Shown: piece after piece, positions 26,903-35,622 of the stretch
How the letters are laid out: each line of letters opens with the position of its first letter
Numbering within the stretch: position 1 is the stretch's first letter
Assembly (NCBI GenBank): GCA_910583835.1
Contig: CAJTYM010000021.1
Location: 1 to 64,000, forward strand
Length of the DNA stretch: 64,000 bases
Direction of reading: 5' to 3'
Source: an uncultured Lachnospiraceae bacterium
GTDB taxonomy: Bacteria > Bacillota > Clostridia > Lachnospirales > Lachnospiraceae
The notes under the pieces: generated by a model
Told to the model about the DNA's origin: nothing
The model's database searches: none
What the model saw: the letters and a program-made list of their open reading frames with translations, nothing else
Position numbers and translations under genes: made by a program

Positions 26903-28788
26903 TGTTCGACATTCAGGAAGAATTGAAGAAACTTCCCCAGAAGCCTGGGGTGTATATCATGCATGACGCCAAGGATGCAATTATCTATATTGGAAAAGCG
27001 GTCAGTCTCAGGAACCGGGTGCGTCAGTATTTCCGCCCCAGCCACAATGAAGGGCTGAAAAAAGAGCAGATGGTAAAGCAGATTGCAAGATTTGAGTATA
27101 TCATCACCGATTCTGAACTGGAAGCATTGATTCTGGAATGTAATCTGATTAAAGAACACAGACCGAAATATAATACCATGCTGCGGGATGACAAGTCATA
27201 TCCGTATATCAGAGTGACGCTGGGAGAGGAATTTCCCAGAGTCCTCTTTTCACATCAGATGAAAAAAGACAAATCGCGGTATTTCGGTCCTTACACCAGC
27301 GCCGGGGCGGTGAAAGACACGATAGAGCTGGTCCGAAAGCTTTACTGCCTGAAAACCTGCAACAGAGTGCTGCCCAGGGATATCGGCAAGGAGCGTCCCT
27401 GCCTGAATTACCATATCCATCAGTGCATGGCGCCTTGCCAGGGAAATATCAGCCGGGAGGAATACCGCAGGCAGATTGACCAGGTCATAGAGTTTCTCAA
27501 TGGCAATTATAAGCCGGTCATCAAAGAGCTGGAAGAAAAAATGCAGCTTGCTTCCGAGGAGATGAATTTTGAGAAAGCCATTGAATACCGGGAATTGTTA
27601 AAGGCGGTAAAACAGATTGCCCAGAAACAAAAGATAACCAGTTCGGACAGTGAGGACAAAGATATCATTGCCATGGCATCGGATGGGGAAGATGCGGTGG
27701 TGCAGGTGTTCTTTATCCGGGATGGGAAACTGATTGGACGTGACCATTTCCATGTGACGGTGGGGAGTGAAGATACCAGGCCACAGGTCTTATCTACCTT
27801 TTTGAAACAATTCTATGCGGGTACGCCATTCATTCCCAGGGAACTTATGCTTCAGGAGGAGATAGAGGAGGCGGAGGTAATCGCAGAATGGCTGGCGCAG
27901 AAACGTGGGCAGAAAGTGTATATCCGTGTGCCTAAGAAAGGCACGAAAGAGAAATTGGTGGAGCTTGCAGCGCAGAATGCCCACATGGTGCTGTCCCAGG
28001 ACAAGGAGAAAATTAAACGCGAAGAGGGAAGGACTATCGGGGCATTAAAAGAGATAGGAGGGCTGTTAGGGCTGGAAGAACTGAAACGCGTGGAAGCATA
28101 CGATATTTCTAATATTAGCGGTTTTGAGTCTGTGGGTTCCATGGTGGTCTATGAGAAAGGCAAACCGAAGCGCAGCGATTACCGTAAATTTAAGCTGCGT
28201 ACAGTCACAGGACCAGATGATTACGGCTCTATGCATGAAGTGCTGACGCGCCGGTTCTCGCATGGTATGCGGGAGCAGGAAGAACTGAAAGAACGAGAGA
28301 TGGAGAACGATTATGGCAGTTTCACACGTTTTCCAGATTTGATAATGATGGATGGCGGAAAAGGACAGGTTAATGTGGCATTGCGTGTGCTTGATGAGTT
28401 GGGTTTGCAGATTCCGGTATGTGGAATGGTAAAAGATGATAATCACAGGACGCGTGGGTTATACTACCATAACAGGGAAATTCCCATTGACCGCCATGGG
28501 GAAGGTTTCAAACTCATCACGCGGATTCAGGATGAAGCGCATCGGTTTGCCATAGAATATCACCGCTCCCTGCGCAGCAAGGAACAGGTACATTCTGTGT
28601 TGGACGATATTCCGGGTATTGGCGCGACCAGGCGTAAATCGTTGATGAAAGCGTTTCCCTCGCTGGATGCCATTCGCGAGGCGGACGTGGAGACGCTGGC
28701 CGGTCTTCCGGCCATGAATCAGCAGTCCGCGCAGTCGGTTTATGATTTTTTCCATCGCCAGAATGTTGATGGCAGTAAAGTTGTATGA
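26902..28788 (+). CDS. uvrC: Excinuclease ABC subunit C
   Basis: UvrC makes both incisions in nucleotide excision repair with UvrB. The 628-residue protein has the N-terminal GIY-YIG nuclease (GVYIMHDAKDAIIYIGKA), the Cys-rich segment after it (LKTCNRVLP and CLNYHIHQCMAPC), the UVR motif near residue 205 (EEKMQLASEEMNFEKAIEYR), and the RNase H-like nuclease domain starting EAYDISNISG. Two helix-hairpin-helix motifs close it. The ATG overlaps the ftsH stop by one base (TAATG), so the two are translationally coupled. Confidence 0.96.
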   Translation: MFDIQEELKKLPQKPGVYIMHDAKDAIIYIGKAVSLRNRVRQYFRPSHNEGLKKEQMVKQIARFEYIITDSELEALILECNLIKEHRPKYNTMLRDDKSYPYIRVTLGEEFPRVLFSHQMKKDKSRYFGPYTSAGAVKDTIELVRKLYCLKTCNRVLPRDIGKERPCLNYHIHQCMAPCQGNISREEYRRQIDQVIEFLNGNYKPVIKELEEKMQLASEEMNFEKAIEYRELLKAVKQIAQKQKITSSDSEDKDIIAMASDGEDAVVQVFFIRDGKLIGRDHFHVTVGSEDTRPQVLSTFLKQFYAGTPFIPRELMLQEEIEEAEVIAEWLAQKRGQKVYIRVPKKGTKEKLVELAAQNAHMVLSQDKEKIKREEGRTIGALKEIGGLLGLEELKRVEAYDISNISGFESVGSMVVYEKGKPKRSDYRKFKLRTVTGPDDYGSMHEVLTRRFSHGMREQEELKEREMENDYGSFTRFPDLIMMDGGKGQVNVALRVLDELGLQIPVCGMVKDDNHRTRGLYYHNREIPIDRHGEGFKLITRIQDEAHRFAIEYHRSLRSKEQVHSVLDDIPGIGATRRKSLMKAFPSLDAIREADVETLAGLPAMNQQSAQSVYDFFHRQNVDGSKVV

Positions 28789-28861
28789 TAAGATGTAGAT
28801 AATAACTTAGTAACCTTACCGGAAGATGTGGATTATTTACCCCTAAGGCGGAGAAAGGAAG

Positions 28862-29833
28862 ATGCAGATGTATAATGGGAATGGAGTAAGCGTAAGTAAG
28901 ATAGTGGAGAAGATGGAGCTTAAGGTCTTGAATCCGCAGGTGGATATCAAGAAGCGTAAAGTGACTACGGCAGAGGTGAACCGTCCGGCATTGCAGCTGG
29001 CAGGGTACTTTGATTATTTTGAAAAGAGCCGGGTTGAGATTGTCGGCATGGTAGAACACGCATACATGCAGAAACTGGAAGAGAAAGAAAAGCTGGAAAT
29101 CTATCAGACATTTTTTGCCCACAATGTCCCCTGTGTAATTTTCAGCCGCAACCTGCAGCCGGATGCAGATTTCCTGCGGATTGCAACGGAGTACAGCACA
29201 CCGGTATTGTCTACGGGTTATGGGACATCCGAGTTTATGGCAGAACTGATTTACTATCTGGGCGAAGCGCTTGCGCCCTGTATTTCCATCCATGGCGTAC
29301 TGGTGGATGTATATGGCGAAGGTCTTCTGATTATGGGTGAGAGCGGCATCGGAAAAAGTGAGGCGGCGCTTGAATTAATCCGCCGCGGACATCGGCTTGT
29401 CAGCGATGACGTGGTAGAAATCAGCAAGATTAATGAACATACGCTGGTGGGCACGGCGCCGGACGTCACCAGATATTTTATTGAGCTTCGCGGCATCGGC
29501 ATCATTGATGTAAAGACGCTGTTCGGCGTAGAGTGCGTCAAAGAGAAGCAGAACATTGATTTAGTAATTAAACTGCAGGATTGGAAGAAAGAAAATGAAT
29601 ACGACCGCATGGGATTGGATGAGGAATATACAGAATTTCTGGGAAATAAGGTGGTATGCCATTCCCTGCCCATCCGTCCGGGACGGAATCTTGCCGTAAT
29701 CTGTGAGTCAGCGGCAGTAAACCACAGACAGAAGAAGATGGGATATAACGCAGCGCAGGAACTGTACCGCCGTGTGCAGGCGAATCTCCAGAAAGGTTCA
29801 GAAGAGGAAGACGAAAACGAAGAGAATGATTAA
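28862..29833 (+). CDS. hprK: HPr kinase/phosphorylase
   Basis: This enzyme phosphorylates HPr on Ser-46 in response to glycolytic state and also reverses it, driving CcpA-based catabolite control in Firmicutes. The 323-residue protein has the conserved SIHGVLVDVYGEG segment with the catalytic His, the P-loop GESGIGKSE, and the family signature in ELRGIGIIDVKTLFG. The start may be the ATG at 28862 or the ATG two codons later; both follow AGAAAGGAAG. It stands in the conserved uvrC-hprK-murB-rapZ-whiA neighbourhood. Confidence 0.95.
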   Translation: MQMYNGNGVSVSKIVEKMELKVLNPQVDIKKRKVTTAEVNRPALQLAGYFDYFEKSRVEIVGMVEHAYMQKLEEKEKLEIYQTFFAHNVPCVIFSRNLQPDADFLRIATEYSTPVLSTGYGTSEFMAELIYYLGEALAPCISIHGVLVDVYGEGLLIMGESGIGKSEAALELIRRGHRLVSDDVVEISKINEHTLVGTAPDVTRYFIELRGIGIIDVKTLFGVECVKEKQNIDLVIKLQDWKKENEYDRMGLDEEYTEFLGNKVVCHSLPIRPGRNLAVICESAAVNHRQKKMGYNAAQELYRRVQANLQKGSEEEDENEEND

Positions 29834-29855
29834 AACTTGGAGGAATTGCACAGAA

Positions 29856-31250
29856 ATGGAAAGAAAAAATGCATGGAAGAAATATCCGCAGGGCAAGCGG
29901 GAAGCTGTCTTTGCCTTTGCGGAGGACTATAAGAAATTTATTTCCGATTGTAAGACAGAGCGGGAATGCGTCACAGAATTGATTGCACAGGCCAGGGAAG
30001 CAGGATTTGAAGATTTGCAGAAAGTAATTGCCGAAGGGCGTAAAGTGCAGGCGGGCGACAAATTGTATGCCGTAAACATGGATAAGACGCTGGCGCTGTT
30101 TGTGATTGGCAGGCAGCCTTTAGAAAAAGGCATGAATATTTTGGGAGCGCACATAGATTCCCCCAGGCTGGATCTGAAACAGGTGCCGTTGTATGAAGAT
30201 ACAGAGATGGCGCTCTTAGACACGCATTACTACGGCGGCGTTAAGAAGTACCAGTGGGTGACGCTTCCTTTGGCGCTTCATGGCATCGTAGTGAAAAAGG
30301 ATGGGACAAAGGTGACGGTAAATATCGGTGAGAAGGACGATGACCCGGTATTTGGCATCAGCGACCTCTTAATCCATCTCGCATCAGAGCAGTTGGACAA
30401 GAAAGCCGCCAAGGTGATTGAGGGCGAGAACCTGGACCTGCTGGTTGGCAGCATTCCTTTTGAGAGTGAGGATGAGAAGGAAAAGGCCAAGGATGCAGTC
30501 AAAACAAATGTACTGAATATTTTAAAAGAGCAATATGATATAGAGGAAGAGGATTTCCTGTCAGCGGAAATTGAGGCAGTCCCGGCGGGAAAAGCCAGGG
30601 ATTACGGATTTGACCGCAGCATGGTCATGGGTTATGGACATGATGACAGGGTATGTGCATATCCTTCTTTTGCAGCAATTTTGGAGGCCGGGGCATGTGA
30701 GAAGACAACCGTGTGCCTGTTGGTGGATAAAGAGGAAATCGGCAGCGTGGGCGCAACCGGAATGCAGTCCAGATTTTTCTTCTATGCAGTATCGGAGATT
30801 ATGGAAGCGATGGGCGGTTACAGCCAGGTCCTGTTTAACCGTGCCATGACGAATTCCAAGGTGCTGTCCTCCGATGTGAGCGCGGCCTATGACCCATTGT
30901 ATGCATCTGTGACCGAGAAGAAGAATGGGGCCTATTTTGGGAATGGGCTGGTGTTTAACAAATATACCGGTTCCAGGGGCAAGAGCGGCTCTAACGATGC
31001 CAACCCGGAATATATGGCAGAACTGCGCAGGATTATGGAAGATAACCAAGTGTCTTTCCAGACTTCTGAACTGGGTAAGGTGGATCAGGGCGGCGGCGGG
31101 ACAATCGCCTATATCCTGGCAAACTATAATATGTCGGTGATAGACAGTGGTGTAGCTGTGCTGAATATGCATGCACCGTGGGAGATTATCAGCAAGGTGG
31201 ACCTCTATGAGGCAAAACTGGGGTACACTGCATTTTTGAAAGAGGCTTAA
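29856..31250 (+). CDS. M18 family aminopeptidase
   Basis: This 464-residue zinc aminopeptidase removes N-terminal (often acidic) residues from peptides in the cytoplasm. Metal-ligand motifs are visible: GAHIDSPRLDLK, DKEEIGSVGATGMQS, and YGHDDRVCA, with a late MHAPWEIISKVD carrying another His ligand. The ATG at 29856 has TTGGAGGAA at 29838-29845; the open frame extends upstream into hprK without support. murB follows after one base. Confidence 0.93.
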   Translation: MERKNAWKKYPQGKREAVFAFAEDYKKFISDCKTERECVTELIAQAREAGFEDLQKVIAEGRKVQAGDKLYAVNMDKTLALFVIGRQPLEKGMNILGAHIDSPRLDLKQVPLYEDTEMALLDTHYYGGVKKYQWVTLPLALHGIVVKKDGTKVTVNIGEKDDDPVFGISDLLIHLASEQLDKKAAKVIEGENLDLLVGSIPFESEDEKEKAKDAVKTNVLNILKEQYDIEEEDFLSAEIEAVPAGKARDYGFDRSMVMGYGHDDRVCAYPSFAAILEAGACEKTTVCLLVDKEEIGSVGATGMQSRFFFYAVSEIMEAMGGYSQVLFNRAMTNSKVLSSDVSAAYDPLYASVTEKKNGAYFGNGLVFNKYTGSRGKSGSNDANPEYMAELRRIMEDNQVSFQTSELGKVDQGGGGTIAYILANYNMSVIDSGVAVLNMHAPWEIISKVDLYEAKLGYTAFLKEA

Positions 31251-31251
31251 T

Positions 31252-32160
31252 GTGAGTGAAATATTTTGGAAACAGTTACAGCAGATAACAGGAAGCGGCA
31301 GATGTTTTCGGCAGGAGGATATGGGCAGGCATACGACGTTCCGCGTGGGAGGACCTGCGGAATACTATGTCTGCCCTGAGAGGTCACAGATAGGAGAGAT
31401 TATCTCATTATGCCATGCACATAAGATTCCTTGGATTGTGGTTGGTAACGGAAGCAATTTGCTGGTGGGAGATAAAGGAATCCCTGGCATGGTCATTGAA
31501 CTGGGCAAAGAATCCTCACAGGTAATAGTCGATGGCAATGAGATAAAAGCAGAAGCCGGGGCGCTGTTGTCTGTGGTAGCCAGGAAAGCTGCAGACCACG
31601 AACTTACCGGCATGGAGTTTGCCTCCGGGATACCTGGAAGCGTGGGCGGAGCCGTGGTTATGAATGCAGGAGCATATGGCGGCGAGATGAAGCAGATTAT
31701 CAAACAGGCAACCGTCCTTACCGCCGAGGGTGAGGAGCGGGTACTTTTGCTGGAGGAATTGGACCTTGGCTACCGCCATAGCTGTATCCCTGAGAATCAT
31801 ATGATTGTGCTTGACACGGTGCTCGCACTGGAGAAAGGCAATGCTGCCGCTATCGAGGAAATGATGGCAAAGCTGCGCAGCCAGCGGAGCGAAAAGCAGC
31901 CGCTGGAATATCCCAGCGCCGGCAGCACGTTTAAACGTCCTGAGGGATATTTTGCCGGCAAGCTCATTCAGGATGCAGGGCTCAGGGGATACCGGGTAGG
32001 GGATGCCCAGGTGTCGGAAAAGCATTGCGGTTTTGTCATCAACCGCGGAGGGGCAACGGCGGCGCAAATCCGTCAGCTGATCTGCGATGTGCAGGACAAG
32101 GTGGAGCAGCAGTTTGGTGTAAGGCTTGAGACAGAGGTACGATTTGTAGGGGAGTTCTAA
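31252..32160 (+). CDS. murB: UDP-N-acetylenolpyruvoylglucosamine reductase
   Basis: This FAD-dependent enzyme reduces UDP-GlcNAc-enolpyruvate to UDP-MurNAc in peptidoglycan synthesis. The 302-residue Firmicute-type protein has the FAD motif GNGSNLLV, GIPGSVGGAVVMNAGAYGGEM, the catalytic Ser region PSAGSTFKRP, and the final Glu in RLETEVRF. Translation begins at a GTG at 31252, immediately after the aminopeptidase stop. Confidence 0.95.
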   Translation: MSEIFWKQLQQITGSGRCFRQEDMGRHTTFRVGGPAEYYVCPERSQIGEIISLCHAHKIPWIVVGNGSNLLVGDKGIPGMVIELGKESSQVIVDGNEIKAEAGALLSVVARKAADHELTGMEFASGIPGSVGGAVVMNAGAYGGEMKQIIKQATVLTAEGEERVLLLEELDLGYRHSCIPENHMIVLDTVLALEKGNAAAIEEMMAKLRSQRSEKQPLEYPSAGSTFKRPEGYFAGKLIQDAGLRGYRVGDAQVSEKHCGFVINRGGATAAQIRQLICDVQDKVEQQFGVRLETEVRFVGEF

Positions 32161-32219
32161 GTGGGAGAAAGCGAAAGGCAAGCCTTTCGGGAAAATGCTG
32201 GGAAAGGAAAGGTGGCAGG

Positions 32220-33098
32220 TTGAAGTTTGTAATTTTGACGGGAATGTCCGGGGCAGGAAAGAGTACGGCGTTAAAAATGATGGAAGATATAGGATATTTT
32301 TGCGTGGATAATCTGCCGATTGCATTGATAGAGAAATTTGCCGAACTTGCGGATTTACAGGATGCGGAGCTGCAGAAAGTCGCTGTGGGGGTGGATATCC
32401 GCAGCGGACAGACATTGGGAGAACTGCAGGATGTGCTAGACAGGCTGCAGCAGAGAGGCATGAAGTTCGACATCCTTTATCTGGATTCCCAGGATGATGT
32501 GCTGGTCAAAAGGTACAAGGAGACCAGGAGAAGCCATCCGCTTGCCGGAAATGAGCGGGTGGACCGAGGAATCCAGGAAGAACGGCAGCGGATGGAATTC
32601 CTGCGTAAGCAGGCAAGCTATATTGTGGACACCAGCAACATGCTCACCAGGGAACTGAAGGCGGAGCTGGAGAAGATTTTTGTCCGCAACCAGGATTATA
32701 AGAATCTTTTTATCACAATCGTCTCGTTTGGGTTTAAATATGGAATCCCTACGGACTGCGACTTGGTATTTGACGTGCGTTTTCTGCCCAATCCCTACTA
32801 TGTGGAGGGGCTGCGCAGCAAGACCGGGAATGACCGTGAGATTCAGGAATATGTGATGCAGTTTCCCGAGGCGTGGGAATTTATGCGTAGGCTGGAAGAT
32901 ATGGTCAAATTTTTGATTCCCAATTATATTGTTGAGGGCAAAACGCAGCTTGTAATCGGTATCGGCTGTACCGGTGGCAAACACCGGTCTGTGACGCTGG
33001 CAAATGCCCTTTTTGAGCGGCTTGCGGACAGGGAAGGATACGGTATTAAGATTGAGCATAGGGATATCCAAAAGGATTCGCATAAAATGACCATATGA
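32220..33098 (+). CDS. rapZ: RNase adapter protein / nucleotide-binding protein RapZ (YvcJ)
   Basis: This 292-residue ATP/GTP-binding protein belongs to the RapZ/YvcJ family, which in proteobacteria targets small RNAs for decay and in Firmicutes affects competence and cell-envelope regulation. The P-loop is GMSGAGKSTA near residue 8, and the C-terminal domain has GCTGGKHRSVTLAN. It starts at a TTG at 32220, preceded by GGAAAGGAAAGG. In Firmicutes it is normally next to whiA, as here. Confidence 0.94.
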   Translation: MKFVILTGMSGAGKSTALKMMEDIGYFCVDNLPIALIEKFAELADLQDAELQKVAVGVDIRSGQTLGELQDVLDRLQQRGMKFDILYLDSQDDVLVKRYKETRRSHPLAGNERVDRGIQEERQRMEFLRKQASYIVDTSNMLTRELKAELEKIFVRNQDYKNLFITIVSFGFKYGIPTDCDLVFDVRFLPNPYYVEGLRSKTGNDREIQEYVMQFPEAWEFMRRLEDMVKFLIPNYIVEGKTQLVIGIGCTGGKHRSVTLANALFERLADREGYGIKIEHRDIQKDSHKMTI

Positions 33099-33108
33099 CA
33101 TGAGGGGA

Positions 33109-33178
33109 GACCATCTGACCTAAGGAGGGACCATCTGACCTAAGGAGGGACCCACGAAGTGGGAGGATGCCTTAGGTC
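33109..33178 (+). repeat. 20-bp direct repeat and hairpin between rapZ and whiA
   Basis: The unit GACCATCTGACCTAAGGAGG occurs twice in tandem (33109-33128 and 33129-33148). The end of the second copy pairs with 33170-33178 (GACCTAAGG with CCTTAGGTC) around a nested stem CCCAC GAA GTGGG (33151-33163). There is no T-run, so a plain terminator is unlikely. It may be an RNA processing or translational control element. Confidence 0.7.
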
Positions 33179-33247
33179 TCTTAGAGCAGTCAAAGAAGTA
33201 AAACAACTGGGAGGATGTAAGATGACGAAGAGGGCAGGTGTGCATTT

Positions 33248-34201
33248 ATGTCGTTTTCAGGCGAAGTGAAAGAGGAATTATCGCGGCAGTTCCCTAAGAG
33301 CAGACATTGCCAGATTGCGGAGATTGCAGCGGTATTAAGTTTTGTGGGCAAGTTGGAGGAGATGCAGGGACGCAAAATATTGCGTATCTATACGGAGAAC
33401 ATTTCCCTTGCCCGCAAATATTTTATTTTGATGAGAAAGACCTTCCATGCAAATGTGAGCATTGCAGCGAGGCAGAATGTATATCTTCACAAGAGCAGGA
33501 TTTTTGTGATTTCCCTGGCAGTGCCAGAGGAAATCCGCAAGGTGCTGCTGGCAGTGAAATGGCAGAATGAGAATGGAGAAGACATCCGCAGCGGAGGTCT
33601 TGCCAACAGGCTTTTGGTCCAGAATGACTGCTGCCGCAGGGCTTTTATCCGTGGGGCGTTCCTGAGCGCCGGTTCCATGAGCGACCCGGAGAAATCCTAT
33701 CATCTTGAGGTTGTCTGTAGCGGGCTGCCCAAAGCGGGACAGCTGCAGGAAATCATCAACAGTTTTGGCATGGACGCCAAGATAGTCCAGCGCAAAAAGA
33801 GCCATGTCGTGTATTTGAAGGAAGGTTCCCAGATAGTGGATATGCTCAATATTATGGGAGCCCACGTGGCGCTGATGAATTTAGAGAATGTCCGTATCCT
33901 CAAAGAGATGCGCAACTCTGTGAACCGTCAGGTAAACTGCGAGACGGCGAACATCAATAAGACTGTGAGCGCTGCCGTCAAGCAGGTTGAGGATATCAAT
34001 TATATCAAAGCAGTGCGGGGGCTTGACAGCCTCTCGGACAGCCTGAAGCAGATTGCCTTGCTGCGGCTGGAGTACCCGGAGGCGGCATTGAAAGAGCTTG
34101 GTACATACTTGGAACCTCCGGTAGGTAAATCAGGCGTGAACCACAGGCTGCGCAAATTATGTGAAATTGCGGAGGAATTAAGGCAGTCAGGGAAGGGGTG
34201 A
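33248..34201 (+). CDS. whiA: WhiA sporulation/division regulator homolog
   Basis: WhiA is a DNA-binding protein with a degenerate LAGLIDADG-like N domain and a C-terminal helix-turn-helix. In Firmicutes it influences cell division and chromosome segregation. The 317-residue protein begins MSFSGEVKEELSRQ, has the conserved CCRRAFIRGAFLSAGSMSDPEKSYHLE, and ends with the HTH-type ALKELGTYLEPPVGKSGVNHRLRKL. The ATG at 33248 has AGGGCAGGTG about 13 bases upstream. A 15-codon frame at 33222-33269 with a better ribosome binding site overlaps the start and could couple translation. Confidence 0.95.
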   Translation: MSFSGEVKEELSRQFPKSRHCQIAEIAAVLSFVGKLEEMQGRKILRIYTENISLARKYFILMRKTFHANVSIAARQNVYLHKSRIFVISLAVPEEIRKVLLAVKWQNENGEDIRSGGLANRLLVQNDCCRRAFIRGAFLSAGSMSDPEKSYHLEVVCSGLPKAGQLQEIINSFGMDAKIVQRKKSHVVYLKEGSQIVDMLNIMGAHVALMNLENVRILKEMRNSVNRQVNCETANINKTVSAAVKQVEDINYIKAVRGLDSLSDSLKQIALLRLEYPEAALKELGTYLEPPVGKSGVNHRLRKLCEIAEELRQSGKG

Positions 34202-34204
34202 TTC

Positions 34205-35110
34205 TTGGTGAAGAAAAAACTCTTGTTTGTATTTAATCCCTTTTCGGGGAAGGGGCAGATTAAAAATAAACTGCTAGGCATTGTAGACCAGTTTGTGAAA
34301 CATGGCTATGAGGTGACAATCCATCCCACGCAAAAGCCCCAGGATGCGATGGGGCAGGTGGAAGAATATGCGGGCCAATATGACTTAGTGGTGTGCAGCG
34401 GCGGGGATGGTACCTTGGATGAAGTGGTGTCCGGGATGATGCGCCGCAAGAAAAAGACGCCCATCGGCTATGTGCCTTCGGGAAGCACCAATGATTTTGC
34501 ATGTTCGCTGCAGCTTCCCAAAAATATGGAGGAAGCGGCGAAGCTTGCCGTAAGCGGTGTGCCTTTTTCCTGTGATGTCGGTAAGTTCAATGGCGAATAT
34601 TTTGTTTATATTGCGGCTTTTGGCTTATTTACAGATGTGTCCTATGCTACCAGCCAGGAGCGGAAGAACCGCATAGGGCATCTCGCCTATATTTTAGAGG
34701 GCGTGAAGAGGATTCCGGCAGCACAGCCCTACCAGCTTCGGATTACCTATGGGGAGCAGGAGATTGAAGGGGAATTCATCTATGGGATGGTTACCAATTC
34801 TGTTTCCGCCGGGGGATTTCGCAATATTACCGGCAAGAACGTTAAATTGGATGACGGTCTCTTTGAGGTGACCTTAATCCGTATGCCCAGAAATCCGATA
34901 GAACTGAATGAGATTATCGGCAGCCTGACAAATCTGATTGACAATACAGACCTTATCTATACCTTTAAGACCCATTGCCTGAGGGTGGATGCCACGGAGG
35001 AGGTTGCCTGGACACTCGATGGGGAATACGGCGGGAAGCATAAAAATGTCACGATATCTGCAGAGAAACAGGCAGTGGATATCATTGTTGGCAGTGAGAT
35101 GAAAAGCTGA
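34205..35110 (+). CDS. Diacylglycerol/lipid kinase of the YegS-DagK family
   Basis: This 301-residue lipid kinase phosphorylates diacylglycerol or a related lipid at the membrane surface. The ATP-binding loop is SGGDGTLDEVVSGM near residue 65, with PSGSTNDFACSL after it. The C-terminal half has the FGLFTDVSYAT and CLRVDATEEVAWTLDGE segments of the DagK family. The start is either the TTG at 34205 or the GTG three bases later, a few bases after AAGGGGTG at the whiA stop. Substrate specificity cannot be read from the sequence. Confidence 0.9.
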   Translation: MVKKKLLFVFNPFSGKGQIKNKLLGIVDQFVKHGYEVTIHPTQKPQDAMGQVEEYAGQYDLVVCSGGDGTLDEVVSGMMRRKKKTPIGYVPSGSTNDFACSLQLPKNMEEAAKLAVSGVPFSCDVGKFNGEYFVYIAAFGLFTDVSYATSQERKNRIGHLAYILEGVKRIPAAQPYQLRITYGEQEIEGEFIYGMVTNSVSAGGFRNITGKNVKLDDGLFEVTLIRMPRNPIELNEIIGSLTNLIDNTDLIYTFKTHCLRVDATEEVAWTLDGEYGGKHKNVTISAEKQAVDIIVGSEMKS

Positions 35111-35256
35111 TTTACGCAATGCCTGCAGACAGTGGTGTAGTAATGACAGAAGGATACCCCACTGGTTTCTGCTATGCCATAGTGTATGTGTGCTTTATGC
35201 AGTTTTGGGCGCACAGGCTTTTTGGCTTTTTAGGTCGGCTGGGCTGGAAAAACAGA

Positions 35257-35285
35257 TTGTCGGGTAATTTTATGTATGCTATAAT
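35257..35285 (+). promoter_or_regulatory. Promoter of the Hol-Tox-like toxin mRNA
   Basis: TTGTCG (35257-35262), a 17-base spacer and TATAAT (35280-35285) give a start near 35292, about 58 bases before the toxin ATG. The preceding stretch 35111-35256 holds nothing else I can identify. Confidence 0.7.
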
Positions 35286-35320
35286 CTTCCGTAGGAGTAG
35301 TCGTGTTACAAGGTGGTAAG

Positions 35321-35341
35321 CCTCCCACGAAAGATGGGAGG
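35321..35341 (+). promoter_or_regulatory. Hairpin sequestering the toxin ribosome binding site
   Basis: CCTCCCA (35321-35327) pairs perfectly with TGGGAGG (35335-35341), which contains the Shine-Dalgarno sequence for the ATG at 35350. Such occlusion is typical of type I toxin mRNAs. Confidence 0.65.
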
Positions 35342-35349
35342 TGGTGCAG

Positions 35350-35451
35350 ATGGAATATACATATGATATTTTAAGCCTGTTATTTTTGGGCGGTAACTTC
35401 CTGATTGCATTGCTTGCCTATTTGGATAATAGGAATAACAAGCGCAAATAA
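35350..35451 (+). CDS. Hol-Tox-like small membrane toxin (type I toxin-antitoxin)
   Basis: This 33-residue peptide has a short acidic N terminus (MEYTYD), one hydrophobic helix (ILSLLFLGGNFLIALLAYL) and a basic tail DNRNNKRK. That pattern matches the putative holin-like toxin family found across Firmicutes. It has its own promoter, a sequestered ribosome binding site and a terminator hairpin overlapping its stop codon. A good opposite-strand promoter downstream suggests a convergent antitoxin RNA. The toxin would depolarise or damage the membrane when expressed without antitoxin. Family membership is by pattern recognition, not a database search. Confidence 0.8.
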   Translation: MEYTYDILSLLFLGGNFLIALLAYLDNRNNKRK

Positions 35452-35494
35452 ATAAACCTACCTTGTATCTTAGCCGGATTGAGGTAGGTTTATT
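35451..35494. terminator. Shared terminator of toxin mRNA and antitoxin RNA
   Basis: AATAAACCTACC (35451-35462) pairs with GGTAGGTTTATT (35483-35494). T-rich sequence follows on both strands, so it can stop both converging transcripts and supplies their overlap. Confidence 0.8.
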
Positions 35495-35543
35495 TTGTAA
35501 ACTTAGCTTGGGAGACTAACCACTTTGTGGGCGGCTGCTCCTT
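35452..35543 (-). ncRNA. Candidate type I antitoxin RNA
   Basis: From the minus-strand promoter at 35550-35578 a transcript of about 90 bases would run to the shared terminator, overlapping the toxin mRNA 3' end. It carries a segment GTCTCCCA (complement of 35509-35516) able to pair with the TGGGAG ribosome binding site of the toxin. A GTGGTNAGNCTCCCA-like stretch resembles the toxin 5' leader itself. The boundaries are predicted only. Confidence 0.55.
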
Positions 35544-35549
35544 TTCTAT

Positions 35550-35578
35550 AATATAGCATTTCTGATTCTGAAAATCAA
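35550..35578 (-). promoter_or_regulatory. Promoter of the candidate antitoxin RNA
   Basis: On the minus strand TTGATT (35578-35573), a 17-base spacer and TATATT (35555-35550) form a good sigma-A promoter facing the toxin gene. Confidence 0.65.
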
Positions 35579-35622
35579 CTGCATTTTTTAGAATCCGGCG
35601 AAATTAGAAGGTAGGTGATTGT

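Noticed and set aside
33137..33178. Terminator between rapZ and whiA
   Set aside because: The stem is good but lacks a T-run, and the genes are normally co-transcribed; recorded as a repeat/hairpin instead.
35111..35319. Possible short gene after the lipid kinase
   Set aside because: The open frame has no ribosome binding site and overlaps the toxin promoter; its product shows no recognisable pattern.
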